From Diaphorobacter ruginosibacter (GTDB lineage: Bacteria > Pseudomonadota > Gammaproteobacteria > Burkholderiales > Burkholderiaceae_C), in assembly GCF_014395975.1 (NCBI RefSeq), contig NZ_CP060714.1:1674001-1738000 (forward strand): 64,000 nt of DNA. The letters are read 5' to 3'. Below are positions 42,189 through 50,254 of the stretch, one piece after another. The position numbers were made by a program, and so were the translations under genes. A model generated the notes under the pieces. The model ran no database searches, had not been told where the DNA came from, and worked only from the letters and a program-made list of their open reading frames with translations. How positions within the stretch are numbered: the stretch's first letter is position 1; each line of letters opens with the position of its first letter.

Positions 42189-42207
42189 AAGTACGATTGG
42201 CGTACTT
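42189..42207. promoter_or_regulatory. MarR-type operator A
   Basis: Perfect inverted repeat AAGTACG-ATTGG-CGTACTT between the divergent flavin-reductase-like and MarR genes. The 17-bp core AGTACG-N5-CGTACT recurs with one change upstream of the VOC gene at 43461-43477. Confidence 0.75.
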
Positions 42208-42299
42208 GTTGGGTTCAACTTTCCTGCTGCGGGCCGCCGCACGTCAACAGGTGATGGCGCCACCGCGAAATGTGCGGATGGCTCTGATACGATTCCTCG

Positions 42300-42899
42300 A
42301 TGACAGCTCACTCTTCGTCCTCCTCGGTTGCGTCCGCCGAGCGCAGCGCAGCAGAAGCCGCAGCGCCCCATCTCGAACTGATGAGGCAGACCAGCCCCTC
42401 CGCGCTCCGGCGCAAATCCGCATCGGTGGGCCTGCTGCTGCTCTGGTTGAGTGACGACGTGCTTGTGCACCTCAACAAGCAACTGGCGCCGCATGGCATG
42501 TCGGAGAAGAAGTTCGACATCCTGATGCTCTTCGGGCTGGCCGAGCGCGGGCTGCTGGACGTGAGCGTGCTCACCCCGAGCTACATTGCCGAGTACTTCG
42601 ACGTCACGCGCTCCAGCGTCACGGGGCTGCTCGACTGGCTGGAAGTGCGCAAGCTGCTGGCACGCAAGTCGCATGCGGAGGACCGCCGCAGCCTTGTGCT
42701 GGAGCTCACCCCCACAGGGCGGCAATTGCTCAACGATGCGCTTCCCGACTTCTGGAGTGGCTGCGAATCGCTGGTCGCAGCCCTGACGCCGCAGGAGATC
42801 GCGGTGTTCCAGGGCCTGCTGGCCAAGATCTGGAGCCATCTGAAGGGACACGGGGCAGCCGGGGCGCAAGAACCTGCCAAGGCGCGATCCAGGCGTTGA
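42300..42899 (+). CDS. MarR-family transcriptional regulator
   Basis: 199 residues. A Ser/Ala-rich N-terminus of about 40 residues is followed by a MarR winged helix: LTPSYIAEYFDVTRSSVTGLLDWLEVRKLLARKSHAEDRRSLVLELTPTGRQLL split over the recognition helix and wing. It lies between the hydratase unit and a VOC gene that carry matching operator sequences, so it likely represses both and possibly itself. Confidence 0.92.
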   Translation: MTAHSSSSSVASAERSAAEAAAPHLELMRQTSPSALRRKSASVGLLLLWLSDDVLVHLNKQLAPHGMSEKKFDILMLFGLAERGLLDVSVLTPSYIAEYFDVTRSSVTGLLDWLEVRKLLARKSHAEDRRSLVLELTPTGRQLLNDALPDFWSGCESLVAALTPQEIAVFQGLLAKIWSHLKGHGAAGAQEPAKARSRR

Positions 42900-42945
42900 C
42901 ATGGCGGCTTCCGGCTCGGGGCATCCGTTGGGCAGGTGGCGCTAT

Positions 42946-43392
42946 TCAGCCGTTTGACGCAGCGCTTTCCTTGGCAATCCCGGGCCTGCGCTCGTTCTTC
43001 TGGTGGATTTCCACCATGTTGCCGGCGGGATCGTGGATGAAGAGCTGCTTGAGGCTGGGTGATGCCACGTTGTCCAGCGTGAAATATTCGACACCGCGCG
43101 CGATGAGCTCCGCCTCGGCTGCCAGGACATCCTCGACCGCCAGCGCGATGTGGTTGTTCACGGGATCCTTGCCCGGTCCCTTGGCATAGGGCGAAGGACC
43201 GTCACTGCCAAGGATGTGGACCTGCGTGCCATTGGGCAGGTTGATCCAGTAGCCATGAATGCCGGGAATGTTCCAGCGCGTCGCGTCCTGCGGCAGTTGC
43301 AGGAGGCCGGCGTAGAAGTCGCGCATCTCCTCTGCGACGGCATTGGTGACGCCAAAGCCGACGTGATGCAATTCAAGAACCTTGATGGGCAT
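42946..43392 (-). CDS. VOC-family dioxygenase/glyoxalase-like protein
   Basis: 148 residues from ATG 43392 (MPIKVLELHHVGFGVTNAVAEEMRDFYAGLLQL). The putative metal ligands lie in LHHVGFGV, NNHIALAVED and GNMVEIHQ, the His-His-Glu pattern of VOC enzymes including extradiol dioxygenases. It is convergent with MarR and carries the second copy of the MarR-type operator in its upstream region. With the neighbouring hydratase it suggests a ring-cleavage pathway, but it may equally be a glyoxalase-like accessory protein. Confidence 0.85.
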   Translation of the reverse strand: MPIKVLELHHVGFGVTNAVAEEMRDFYAGLLQLPQDATRWNIPGIHGYWINLPNGTQVHILGSDGPSPYAKGPGKDPVNNHIALAVEDVLAAEAELIARGVEYFTLDNVASPSLKQLFIHDPAGNMVEIHQKNERRPGIAKESAASNG

Positions 43393-43705
43393 GTTTTTTT
43401 CCTTCCTGTCGATGATGGAGCAGGCTCGTCGTGGAGCTGCATTTTGTTTGTCATGTTGATAGTACGTTAAACGAACTAAATTGACAAGCATCACGGATGT
43501 GAGGGAATGCCTGGGGAGAAGGTGAGGGCCGTGGTGCCGGACGGGAGTGGTGCGCGAACGATGCCCGATGCGACCGGGCCTGCATGGTGGTGGCAGTTCG
43601 TTTTCGCATGTGGATTCTTCGGGGGCGTGAAAGCACGGCAACGCACCTGCCGCCGATGCATGGAGGTCCTGGCGCGCACCACGGCGCCAGGCCCCCGGTT
43701 GCCGG
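43393..43705. other. intergenic, holds operator B; no gene
   Basis: About 310 bases between the VOC gene and the Bug gene. Apart from the MarR-type repeat at 43461-43477 nothing was identified; the small open frames here lack ribosome-binding sites. Confidence 0.5.
43461..43477. promoter_or_regulatory. MarR-type operator B upstream of the VOC gene
   Basis: AGTACG-TTAAA-CGAACT has the same length and half-sites as operator A (AGTACG-ATTGG-CGTACT), differing by one arm base. It lies 69 bases upstream of the VOC ATG. Confidence 0.7.
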
Positions 43706-44701
43706 TTATTGAGGCTTGATGTCCGCAGCCTTGATGGTTTCACCCCACTGCTTGCGGTCGTTGGCCAGGTATTTCACGAAGTCCGCGGACTTCATGCCGA
43801 CCACGGGCTGCGAGCCCAGCACGGCCATTCTTTCCGCCGTGGATGCGCTCTTGAGAACATCCTGCACGGCGTCGAAGTAGGCCTGCTGGATGTTGGCGGG
43901 CGTGCTGGCGGGCAGGAAGAGACCCTGCCAGGTGGGCATGTCGAAGCCCTTGATGCCTTGTTCCTGCAGCGTGGGCACGTTGGGCAGCTGCGGTGCGCGC
44001 TTGGCGGTGGTGACGCCCAGGGCCTTCACCTTGCCCTCCTTCACGAGCGAGGCAGCGGTGGTGATGTTGTCCACGGTCATCGCGATGTGGCCACCCATCA
44101 GGTCGGTGATCACGGGCGCGGCTCCCTTGTAGGGTACGGCGGCCATCTTCACGTCCATGCGGTGCAGCATGGCTTCGGCGATCAGGTGGTTGGAGATACC
44201 GATGCCCGCGATGCCGTAGCTTGCCGACGGCGTGCGCTGGATGTAGGCCTTCAGCTCCGCGATGTTGCTGGCGGGAATATTGGTATTCACGATGACAACG
44301 TTGGGCTGCGTGGCCAGCATGGTCACGGGCGCAAAGCTCTCGGGCTTGTAGTGTGTGACGGCGGGGTTCAGGTCGAACGTGATCGCCATGGAGCCCGCCG
44401 CACCGATACCCAGCGTGTAGCCATCGGGTGTCGATGTGGCCAGGCGCTGCGCCATGATGTTGCCGCCTGCGCCGGGAACGTTGTCCACCACCACGGGCTG
44501 GCCCAGCTTCTGGCCCAGCTGCTCGCCGATGAGGCGTGCGAGTGTGTCGGCGGAGCCCCCGGGCGCGAAGCCCACGAGGAGCTTGACGGGACGTTCCGGC
44601 TTCCATGGCGCCTGGGCCTGGACGGCCCCGGTGCCGAGCAACGCGGCGGCCGCGATGAGGGTGGAATGGGTGAGGAGTTTGCGGCGTTGGGTGCTGAGCA
44701 T
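43706..44701 (-). CDS. Bug/TctC-family solute-binding protein
   Basis: 331 residues from ATG 44701. The signal peptide ends GAVQAQAPW. VKLLVGFAPGGSADTLARLIGEQLG, VVVDNVPGAGGNIMAQRLA and a C-terminal KQWGETIKAADIKPQ are standard for Bug receptors. No TctAB permease genes are nearby. It lies 73 bases downstream of the AroM-family gene on the same strand and probably supplies ligand recognition for the AroM-DUF1177-PepE set. Confidence 0.92.
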   Translation of the reverse strand: MLSTQRRKLLTHSTLIAAAALLGTGAVQAQAPWKPERPVKLLVGFAPGGSADTLARLIGEQLGQKLGQPVVVDNVPGAGGNIMAQRLATSTPDGYTLGIGAAGSMAITFDLNPAVTHYKPESFAPVTMLATQPNVVIVNTNIPASNIAELKAYIQRTPSASYGIAGIGISNHLIAEAMLHRMDVKMAAVPYKGAAPVITDLMGGHIAMTVDNITTAASLVKEGKVKALGVTTAKRAPQLPNVPTLQEQGIKGFDMPTWQGLFLPASTPANIQQAYFDAVQDVLKSASTAERMAVLGSQPVVGMKSADFVKYLANDRKQWGETIKAADIKPQ

Positions 44702-44720
44702 GATGGGTATGGAGGAGTGA

Positions 44721-44766
44721 GGGCTGGCGGAGGAGAAAGAAAGGAAGGAAGGAAGGGAGGAGGGCG
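44721..44766. repeat. homopurine tract (polypyrimidine on the coding strand)
   Basis: Almost unbroken purines on the plus strand including tandem GGAA units (GGAAGGAAGGAAGG), between the AroM-family gene and the Bug gene. On the transcribed-gene strand it is a C/T tract just upstream of the Bug ATG. Confidence 0.6.
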
Positions 44767-44774
44767 GTCGGACG

Positions 44775-45470
44775 TCAGGCGAGAATCTGTCCTAGCGTGT
44801 GCGCCACGATGTGGTTCGACAGCAGGGTGGGGCGTCCACTTGCCTGCGCAACCTGGCAGCGCATGGCTTCGGTGTAGCCCATGCAATGCATGACGATGAA
44901 GTCGCAGTCGGCGAGCGCGCGGCCCGCGCGGCTGAAGGCCTCCGCTGCGCGCTCGGGGTTGTTTTCGTAGGGCGACGCGTAGTCGAGCTGCAACTCGCAG
45001 GACAGCGGTTCGGCAAGGTGGAAGGTCGCGAGCTGTTCCTTGAGCGGTACGATCGCCCCTGCCTTCCGGGCATGCCGCGCGAGTGCCGCCATGGTCTGGT
45101 CCACGAGTTGCTGGGGCTCGACCATGAATGTCTTCAACTGGGGAAGCGCCGTGCCCGTGCAGAGCGGAACGAGCACGTCATAGCCCGCGTCGTCCGCCTC
45201 GCGCATCACGTGGGCCAGCCGTTCCTCGGTGGCATGCTTGTCGAGCGTGATCGAGCCGCCGTCGCGCAGCCGCGTTGCAAAGCAGTGCTGCCCCTCGCGA
45301 GGAGCAAGGGCCTCGCGCTGGCCGTCGTCGAGTGCGTCCAGCGCACCGAATTCATCGATCTGCACATGCGCGCCGAGCAACGCGCTCATGGCGGGCACCA
45401 CGTCGCTGCGAGGTGATTCGCCGATCGTGAAAAAGGCCACCCGCCTGGGTGCCGGCCGGGCGCTGTTCAT
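44775..45470 (-). CDS. AroM family protein
   Basis: 231 residues from ATG 45470 (MNSARPAPRRVAFFTIGESPRSDVVPAM). GESPRxDVVP and LVPLCTGTALPQL match AroM, a family named for a gene beside aroL in E. coli and without a proven function; the fold is likely Asp/Glu-racemase-like. An ATGA overlaps the end of the DUF1177 gene, so the two are translationally coupled. The conserved pairing suggests they act on the same compound. Confidence 0.88.
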   Translation of the reverse strand: MNSARPAPRRVAFFTIGESPRSDVVPAMSALLGAHVQIDEFGALDALDDGQREALAPREGQHCFATRLRDGGSITLDKHATEERLAHVMREADDAGYDVLVPLCTGTALPQLKTFMVEPQQLVDQTMAALARHARKAGAIVPLKEQLATFHLAEPLSCELQLDYASPYENNPERAAEAFSRAGRALADCDFIVMHCMGYTEAMRCQVAQASGRPTLLSNHIVAHTLGQILA

Positions 45471-46384
45471 GCTTCCCGCCCCACGGTCTGAAGATGCGCG
45501 AGCGAGCCATAGCGGGCCTGCAACTGTTGCCAATGGTCTTCGTTGAAGAAAGCGAGCTTGCGTTCGCCGAACAGCTTGGCAACCTCGACGCAGAAGCGCA
45601 TGGCCACGTCGGTATCCCATGCATTGGTGGCACCGGTCGCGCAGCCCGGCACGGTGGTCTGCGCGGTGATGGCCACGCCGACCACGGGCGCGGGCGTGAC
45701 GATGGCCGGCTGCATGATCGAGTTCACATGCGGCAAACCGTTCTCGTAGGGTGTGATGTCCTGGGTCGTGAGCGGAAGCGTCACGGGCAGCTCGCCGCTC
45801 ACCCAGCCCATAACGTCGAGCAGCATGTCCGGGATCGGCAGCAGCCAGCCCTGCTTGGCGACCGGCGTGAGTGCTACTCCGCGATGGTTCACCAGGCGAT
45901 TGCCGCGCGATGTGTCGATCGAAAGGATGGCATCCATGCGCTGGCTTACCTCATGCATCATCATTTCGCGCATCGGGAATGGCGACTTCATGAACGGCAC
46001 GGGATGGTTGGGGCGCGTGCCCGCGCGAGGACAGATGTGGGTGTGGATCAGCACATTGGCGGGCATCGTGTCGCCGTTGCGTGCCATCTCGAGCATCTTT
46101 GCCGCGCTCGCCAGCGCAACCACCGCACCGTCGCTGTCCGAGACCAGGCCGCTGACCGTGGGGCGTGCGCCAATGCCACCGAGGCGGCCGACGATGCCGA
46201 GCCTGGGGGCCTCCCGATCGAGGCCAGGGATCTCGATGCTGATGAAGTCGGTGGAGACGTCGCCACGCGCATGGCGAGTGACCGTGATCTCGCAATCGCC
46301 GATCGCGCGCAGGTGCTGCGCAACGTCTTCACCGGTCACATGGGCGGACGACAGCAGTTCGATGATGGAGGAAACTTGCTTCAT
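45467..46384 (-). CDS. DUF1177 family protein
   Basis: 305 residues from ATG 46384. Segments that look functionally constrained include GIVGRLGGIGARPTVSGLVS, SDSDGAVVAL, LIHTHICPRAG, DAILSIDTSRGNR and GCATGATNAWDTDVAMRFC. The His and Asp clusters could bind metal, as in M20/M42-like peptidases, but this is only an impression. The family has no established function that I know of. It is located between PepE and AroM genes and coupled to the latter. Confidence 0.85.
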   Translation of the reverse strand: MKQVSSIIELLSSAHVTGEDVAQHLRAIGDCEITVTRHARGDVSTDFISIEIPGLDREAPRLGIVGRLGGIGARPTVSGLVSDSDGAVVALASAAKMLEMARNGDTMPANVLIHTHICPRAGTRPNHPVPFMKSPFPMREMMMHEVSQRMDAILSIDTSRGNRLVNHRGVALTPVAKQGWLLPIPDMLLDVMGWVSGELPVTLPLTTQDITPYENGLPHVNSIMQPAIVTPAPVVGVAITAQTTVPGCATGATNAWDTDVAMRFCVEVAKLFGERKLAFFNEDHWQQLQARYGSLAHLQTVGREA

Positions 46385-46415
46385 GGTTCTCGTGCAGTGT
46401 TCGGGGATCTTGAAT

Positions 46416-47117
46416 TCATGCCATGGCGAGCGGCCCGGCGGGCAGCCAGCGCGGCGCTTCGCTGCCGAGGAAGTGGCGCGCACCGGCGTCGCCCAGCAAT
46501 CGGTACTGCGTGCCCTGCACCTGCAGGCCCGTGCCTTCCGGCAATCCGATCACGCGCATGCCGGGTTGCTTGAGCGTGTACTCGCGCAGGCGCTGCTCTC
46601 GCGTTTCTCCGCGATGGCCCGCGGGATGCGCGTCGGTGTAGTGCGCGTTGATCTGGAACGGCACGAAGCCCAGCGCATCGAAGCCCTGGGGATCGATGAT
46701 CGGCATGTCGTTGGTGGTGCAGATCGTCGGGCAGGCGACGTTGGAACCGGCACTCCAGCCCATGTAGGACGCTTCGCCCGATTGCACGCGCTCGCGGATC
46801 GCGGCGAGCAGCCCGGTACGGCGCATCTCGCCGAGCAGCGCGAAGGTGTTGCCGCCACCCACGAGGATGTGGCGCGCCTTGCGCACGGCCGTCACGGGGG
46901 CGTCCATGCGGTGGACGGAACGCACCGTGAGCAGCGGCGCGAGGGCATTGGCGACCAGGGTCTCGTACTCGTCCCAGGTGCGCGTGACACCCGCGAACGG
47001 GATGAACAGCGCGTCGCCCGAGGCGTCATGCTGGCCGGCCCATTCCTGTACCCAGGGCAGGGCGTGCGTGAGGTACCCAGCATCGCTGGAGGAGTTGCTG
47101 AGGAGCAGAAGATTCAT
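46416..47117 (-). CDS. pepE: dipeptidase E (peptidase S51 family)
   Basis: 233 residues from ATG 47117 (E. coli PepE 229). The serine nucleophile is Ser122 in MGWSAGSN, followed by VACPTICTTNDMPIIDP; HILVGGGNTFALL and NAHYTDAHPAGHRGETREQRL supply the glycine loop and active-site histidine. PepE hydrolyses dipeptides with N-terminal aspartate in the cytosol. In this context it may act on a peptide or amide taken up or produced by the IclR-PepE-DUF1177-AroM-Bug set. Confidence 0.9.
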   Translation of the reverse strand: MNLLLLSNSSSDAGYLTHALPWVQEWAGQHDASGDALFIPFAGVTRTWDEYETLVANALAPLLTVRSVHRMDAPVTAVRKARHILVGGGNTFALLGEMRRTGLLAAIRERVQSGEASYMGWSAGSNVACPTICTTNDMPIIDPQGFDALGFVPFQINAHYTDAHPAGHRGETREQRLREYTLKQPGMRVIGLPEGTGLQVQGTQYRLLGDAGARHFLGSEAPRWLPAGPLAMA

Positions 47118-47131
47118 GGTGTCTTTCTCGT

Positions 47132-47914
47132 TCAAAGTTCGGTGTCGGTGCGCCAGAAGGGATCGCCGATCCGGCGACCGAGCGTTCCTACCTCCAACTG
47201 CACCAGGCGGCTCCAGCGCTCGATCTGCGACGCGGAGGGCTTGAGGCTGGAGACGAAGGAAACGCACAGGCCCCGCAGTTCGCCGTCGACCGGATTGCGC
47301 ACAGCCGCGGCGATTGCCCCGACACCGGGGATGGGGCCGTCGATGACGACGGCGTGGCGGGTCTGGTGGATCTCGTCGATGCATTGCTGCAGCTGTTCGA
47401 GCGTCGCGAACGCGCCCTGGCTTGCGACGGGAAGCGCGGACGATGCATCGTCGCCATAGAGCGCATGCAGTTCCACATCGCTCATGCGCGCAAGAAGCGC
47501 GCGTCCCATGGCGGTGCTGGTGGCATCGCGCCGCGAGCCGGGGGACGACAGCACCTGCACCGGCGAATTGCCATTCAGGCGCTGGAGCACCACGGTGTCA
47601 TGCCCCGAGAGCGTGGAGAGATAGGCCGTGAGTCCGCTGCGAGTGGACAGACGTTCGAGCACTTCCCGGCAGGCATCGTCGAGCGCGCTCGATGCATAGG
47701 CTGCATGTGACGCGCGGCCCAGCAACGCACCCGCGCGGAAGCGGCGCGTCTGCGGATGCTGGTCCAGCAGCCCGTAGCGTGTCATCTGGTTGAGCAGATG
47801 CGACGCGGAACTCTTGGGCAGATCCAGTTGCGTGGCTGCCTCCGTGAAGCTCAGGTCGCTTGCCCCGTCCGCAAACAGTTTGAGGACACGCTGTACATTT
47901 TCTAGAATGCTCAT
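47132..47914 (-). CDS. IclR-family transcriptional regulator
   Basis: 260 residues from ATG 47914 (MSILENVQRVLKLFADG). HTH: LSFTEAATQLDLPKSSASHLLNQMTRYGLLDQHP; effector domain with GRALLARMSDVELHALYG and IPGVGAIAAAVRNPVDGELRGLCVSF. It is the first gene of a co-directional set with pepE, DUF1177, aroM-like and a Bug gene, an unusual arrangement in which the regulator may be co-transcribed with its targets. Confidence 0.92.
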   Translation of the reverse strand: MSILENVQRVLKLFADGASDLSFTEAATQLDLPKSSASHLLNQMTRYGLLDQHPQTRRFRAGALLGRASHAAYASSALDDACREVLERLSTRSGLTAYLSTLSGHDTVVLQRLNGNSPVQVLSSPGSRRDATSTAMGRALLARMSDVELHALYGDDASSALPVASQGAFATLEQLQQCIDEIHQTRHAVVIDGPIPGVGAIAAAVRNPVDGELRGLCVSFVSSLKPSASQIERWSRLVQLEVGTLGRRIGDPFWRTDTEL

Positions 47915-47928
47915 TGTTCGAAAAAATG

Positions 47929-47939
47929 GAACTAAGTTC
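47929..47939. promoter_or_regulatory. IclR-type palindrome upstream of the IclR gene
   Basis: GAAC-TAA-GTTC, preceded at 47916-47919 by another GTTC half-site. IclR proteins often bind short GGAA/TTCC-type palindromes near their own start. Confidence 0.4.
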
Positions 47940-48199
47940 TTTATTTTCGATATCCTATGAATTGTTGGGAACTTGACTGAAGCGCAAGGATTATTCGGGG
48001 AGATGGCTGTCCGCCCCGGCATTCGTTTCCTGCCATCCGAAAGGGGCGGGCATCGATCAGAGATACGAGTTGAGGCTCCCAGCCGAACATTGTTTATTAC
48101 TATTTAAATTGATTGTTTTGATGTTTTTGGCTAAATTTGAGATGCAGATTGGAAATTGCCTGTGGTGCTGGATGCACGGGGCAACGCAGGGAGACAGGT

Positions 48200-48511
48200 A
48201 TGCATACACCAGAAATACTCATCAGGGAGAAGGGCTCGTCGGCCGTTCGTCACATCACGCTGGAGCAAGGCGTGAATTCGTTTGGCCGCTCGGCGGACAA
48301 CCAGATCCAGCTGATCTCCCCTCTGGTCAGCCGCGTCCACGGAACCATACGGCGCTGGTCCAGCATCGTGAGCCTGCAGGACAACCGGAGCACCAATGGC
48401 GTCCGCGTGAACGGACAGCTCGTGCGGCATGCCACGCTGTTCACCGGCGATGTTGTCGAGGTGGGGCCGTTCGTCATCCAGGTCATGCATGGGTCCGTGG
48501 ACCCGGACTAG
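48200..48511 (+). CDS. stand-alone FHA-domain protein
   Basis: 103 residues from ATG 48200 after GGGAGACAGG. Almost the whole protein is one forkhead-associated domain: NSFGRSADNQIQL, SRVHGTIRRW and DNRSTNGVRVNG contain the Arg, Ser-Arg-x-His and Asn residues that bind phosphothreonine. No kinase, phosphatase or secretion-system gene is in the window, so its partner is unknown. An upstream A+T-rich stretch probably holds its promoter. Confidence 0.88.
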   Translation: MHTPEILIREKGSSAVRHITLEQGVNSFGRSADNQIQLISPLVSRVHGTIRRWSSIVSLQDNRSTNGVRVNGQLVRHATLFTGDVVEVGPFVIQVMHGSVDPD

Positions 48512-48601
48512 GCTTTCCTCCCCCGACGGCGGCTACCTGTTTCGGGGAGGGGTCCTGATGCGGCTAACATGCCGTCAAGTCACTCCGAAAGGTTGCGGTC
48601 C

Positions 48602-48964
48602 ATGAAGATCCTGTCCGTCTCCCCCATTCTTTCCGTGAACGCGCTGGCGGAATCGATCGACTTCTATTGCAACGTACTTGGATTCGATCTGGCCTGGTCC
48701 TGGGGCGAGCCCGCCGACATAGCGGCCATCTGCCGCGACGGCGTGGAGATAACGCTCATCCACAGGGAGGGAGCCAAGCCGGCCGGGGCTGCGCATATCT
48801 TTCTCAACGTGACAGGCGTTGACGACTACTACGAGAAACTGGTCGGTGCAGGTGTCCGCATCGTGGTTCCGCTCGCGGACCGGCCCTATGGCATGCGGGA
48901 CTTCCGCATGGCCGACCCGAGCGGCAATGAGTTGAGCATCGGGCAGGCAATGGAGCAGGGATAG
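48602..48964 (+). CDS. VOC-family (bleomycin-resistance/glyoxalase-like) protein
   Basis: 120 residues from ATG 48602 (MKILSVSPILSVNALAESIDFYCNVLGF). One VOC unit pair, ending YGMRDFRMADPSGNELSIGQ. The first metal-ligand histidine is replaced (SPILSVN), as in bleomycin-resistance-like binding members, so it may sequester rather than transform a compound. Transcribed convergently with the porin operon. Confidence 0.85.
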   Translation: MKILSVSPILSVNALAESIDFYCNVLGFDLAWSWGEPADIAAICRDGVEITLIHREGAKPAGAAHIFLNVTGVDDYYEKLVGAGVRIVVPLADRPYGMRDFRMADPSGNELSIGQAMEQG

Positions 48965-49011
48965 GTGTTGCCGGGGAGCGGATGTGCGATCGCGCAACGC
49001 CCGGAACGCTT

Positions 49012-49040
49012 CAAAAAAAGAGACCTCGCGAAGAGGTCTC
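49012..49040 (-). terminator. Rho-independent terminator of the porin operon
   Basis: Read on the minus strand: GAGACCTC, 5-base loop, GAGGTCTC, then seven T. Eight-bp perfect stem 67 bases after the porin stop. The plus strand also has the stem but no T tract. Confidence 0.92.
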
Positions 49041-49107
49041 AACTCACTTGGAATGCGCAGCTTTCCGCGCTTCTCGCAACTTGAACGGCGTGTTTCGGGC
49101 CGGTGCC

Positions 49108-50157
49108 TCAGAAACTGTGGCGAATCCCCACCGTAATGGCATTCTGGCTCTTGCCGGGTGACGGGGCTGTCATGTTGAGGCCCGCTGCCGTCAGCATGAA
49201 ACGTTCCTGCTTCTGGTTCTTCATGAAAGCATAGGTGCCATAGAGCGCCGTGCGCTTGGAAAGGCTGTAGACATAGCCCAGCGAAAGCTGATGGGCCTTG
49301 CCATCCGTGCCGGTGTTGTCGTAGTAGTTGTAGCCCACGCGGGCCTCGCCTGCACCCAGCGGCACGATGGCTCCGACATGGGCGGTATTGAACTTCACGC
49401 TTTCGCCCGTGACAGGCTTGTTGCGCTGCTGGCGCACCAGAGCCGCCAGCTTGGCCGATCCGAAGTTGTAGGAAGCGCCCAGGCCATAGGCCCGCGTGTT
49501 GTCCAGCACGACGGTCTGTGCTCCCGCCGCATATGCGGCATCGTTCCATTGCTCGGCCGCAAGCGACAGGCTGAGCGGGCCGTTGTCATAGGTGGCCGAG
49601 CCGCCGAGGTAGCGGTTGTTCGATGCGCTGCCCGGGGTTTCCCCGAAACCAATATCGGCCGATGCCTTGAATCCTGAAAGCGAAGGCGAGATATAGGTCA
49701 GCATGTTGCTGCCGCGAACCACTGCGGCCGGAGCGTTGTACCAGGTCTGGTTCTGCCCGATGCCAACCTGGCCGAATACGTCATGGCGGCTGAGGTCCTC
49801 GTAGGCGCGCGTGAAAGCCCGGCCCAGGCGCACCTCGCCGAAGCCTCCCATGAGGCTGATGGTGGAGCGGCGCCTGAAGTCGAAGGAGCCCGCGGTCAGC
49901 CCGGTGCCGGAGTCATTGTTGAAGCCGCCCTCGAGCCAGAAGCCCGCCTTGAGTCCGCCGCCCAGATCCTCCAGGCCGCGAAAGCCGAGGCGGCTGGTGA
50001 GATTGCCGCTGTTGCTCATGCCGTAGACGGAGTCGCCGCCGCTGGCCTTCGCGTAGGTCAGGCCGGCATCGACAATGCCGAACAGGGTGACGGACGATTG
50101 GGCTGTGGCTGCACCGGAGGCGGCGAGCATCACGACCATGCCAAGATATTTCTTCAT
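49108..50157 (-). CDS. Gram-negative trimeric porin (betaproteobacterial Omp32-like)
   Basis: 349 residues from ATG 50157. Signal peptide MKKYLGMVVMLAASGAATAQ, then SSVTLFGIVDAGLTY, the standard start of betaproteobacterial porins. RLGFRGLEDLGGGLKAGFWLE and the C-terminal AITVGIRHSF with terminal phenylalanine support an outer-membrane 16-strand beta barrel. Last gene of the nine-gene minus-strand operon, before a terminator; probably the outer-membrane entry route for its substrate. Confidence 0.93.
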   Translation of the reverse strand: MKKYLGMVVMLAASGAATAQSSVTLFGIVDAGLTYAKASGGDSVYGMSNSGNLTSRLGFRGLEDLGGGLKAGFWLEGGFNNDSGTGLTAGSFDFRRRSTISLMGGFGEVRLGRAFTRAYEDLSRHDVFGQVGIGQNQTWYNAPAAVVRGSNMLTYISPSLSGFKASADIGFGETPGSASNNRYLGGSATYDNGPLSLSLAAEQWNDAAYAAGAQTVVLDNTRAYGLGASYNFGSAKLAALVRQQRNKPVTGESVKFNTAHVGAIVPLGAGEARVGYNYYDNTGTDGKAHQLSLGYVYSLSKRTALYGTYAFMKNQKQERFMLTAAGLNMTAPSPGKSQNAITVGIRHSF

Positions 50158-50254
50158 TTCAATGGACTCCAAGGTTACTCACTCGGTGGGATGGAAAACA
50201 GGGGTGGCGGCGAGCGGCGGAAGAGAGATTCCTCTGCCGAGCCCTCCGAAGGCC

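Noticed and set aside
44721..44766. GGAA repeats as a CRISPR-like or tandem array
   Set aside because: Simple-sequence purine tract with no spacer-repeat organisation. No CRISPR array is seen anywhere in the window.
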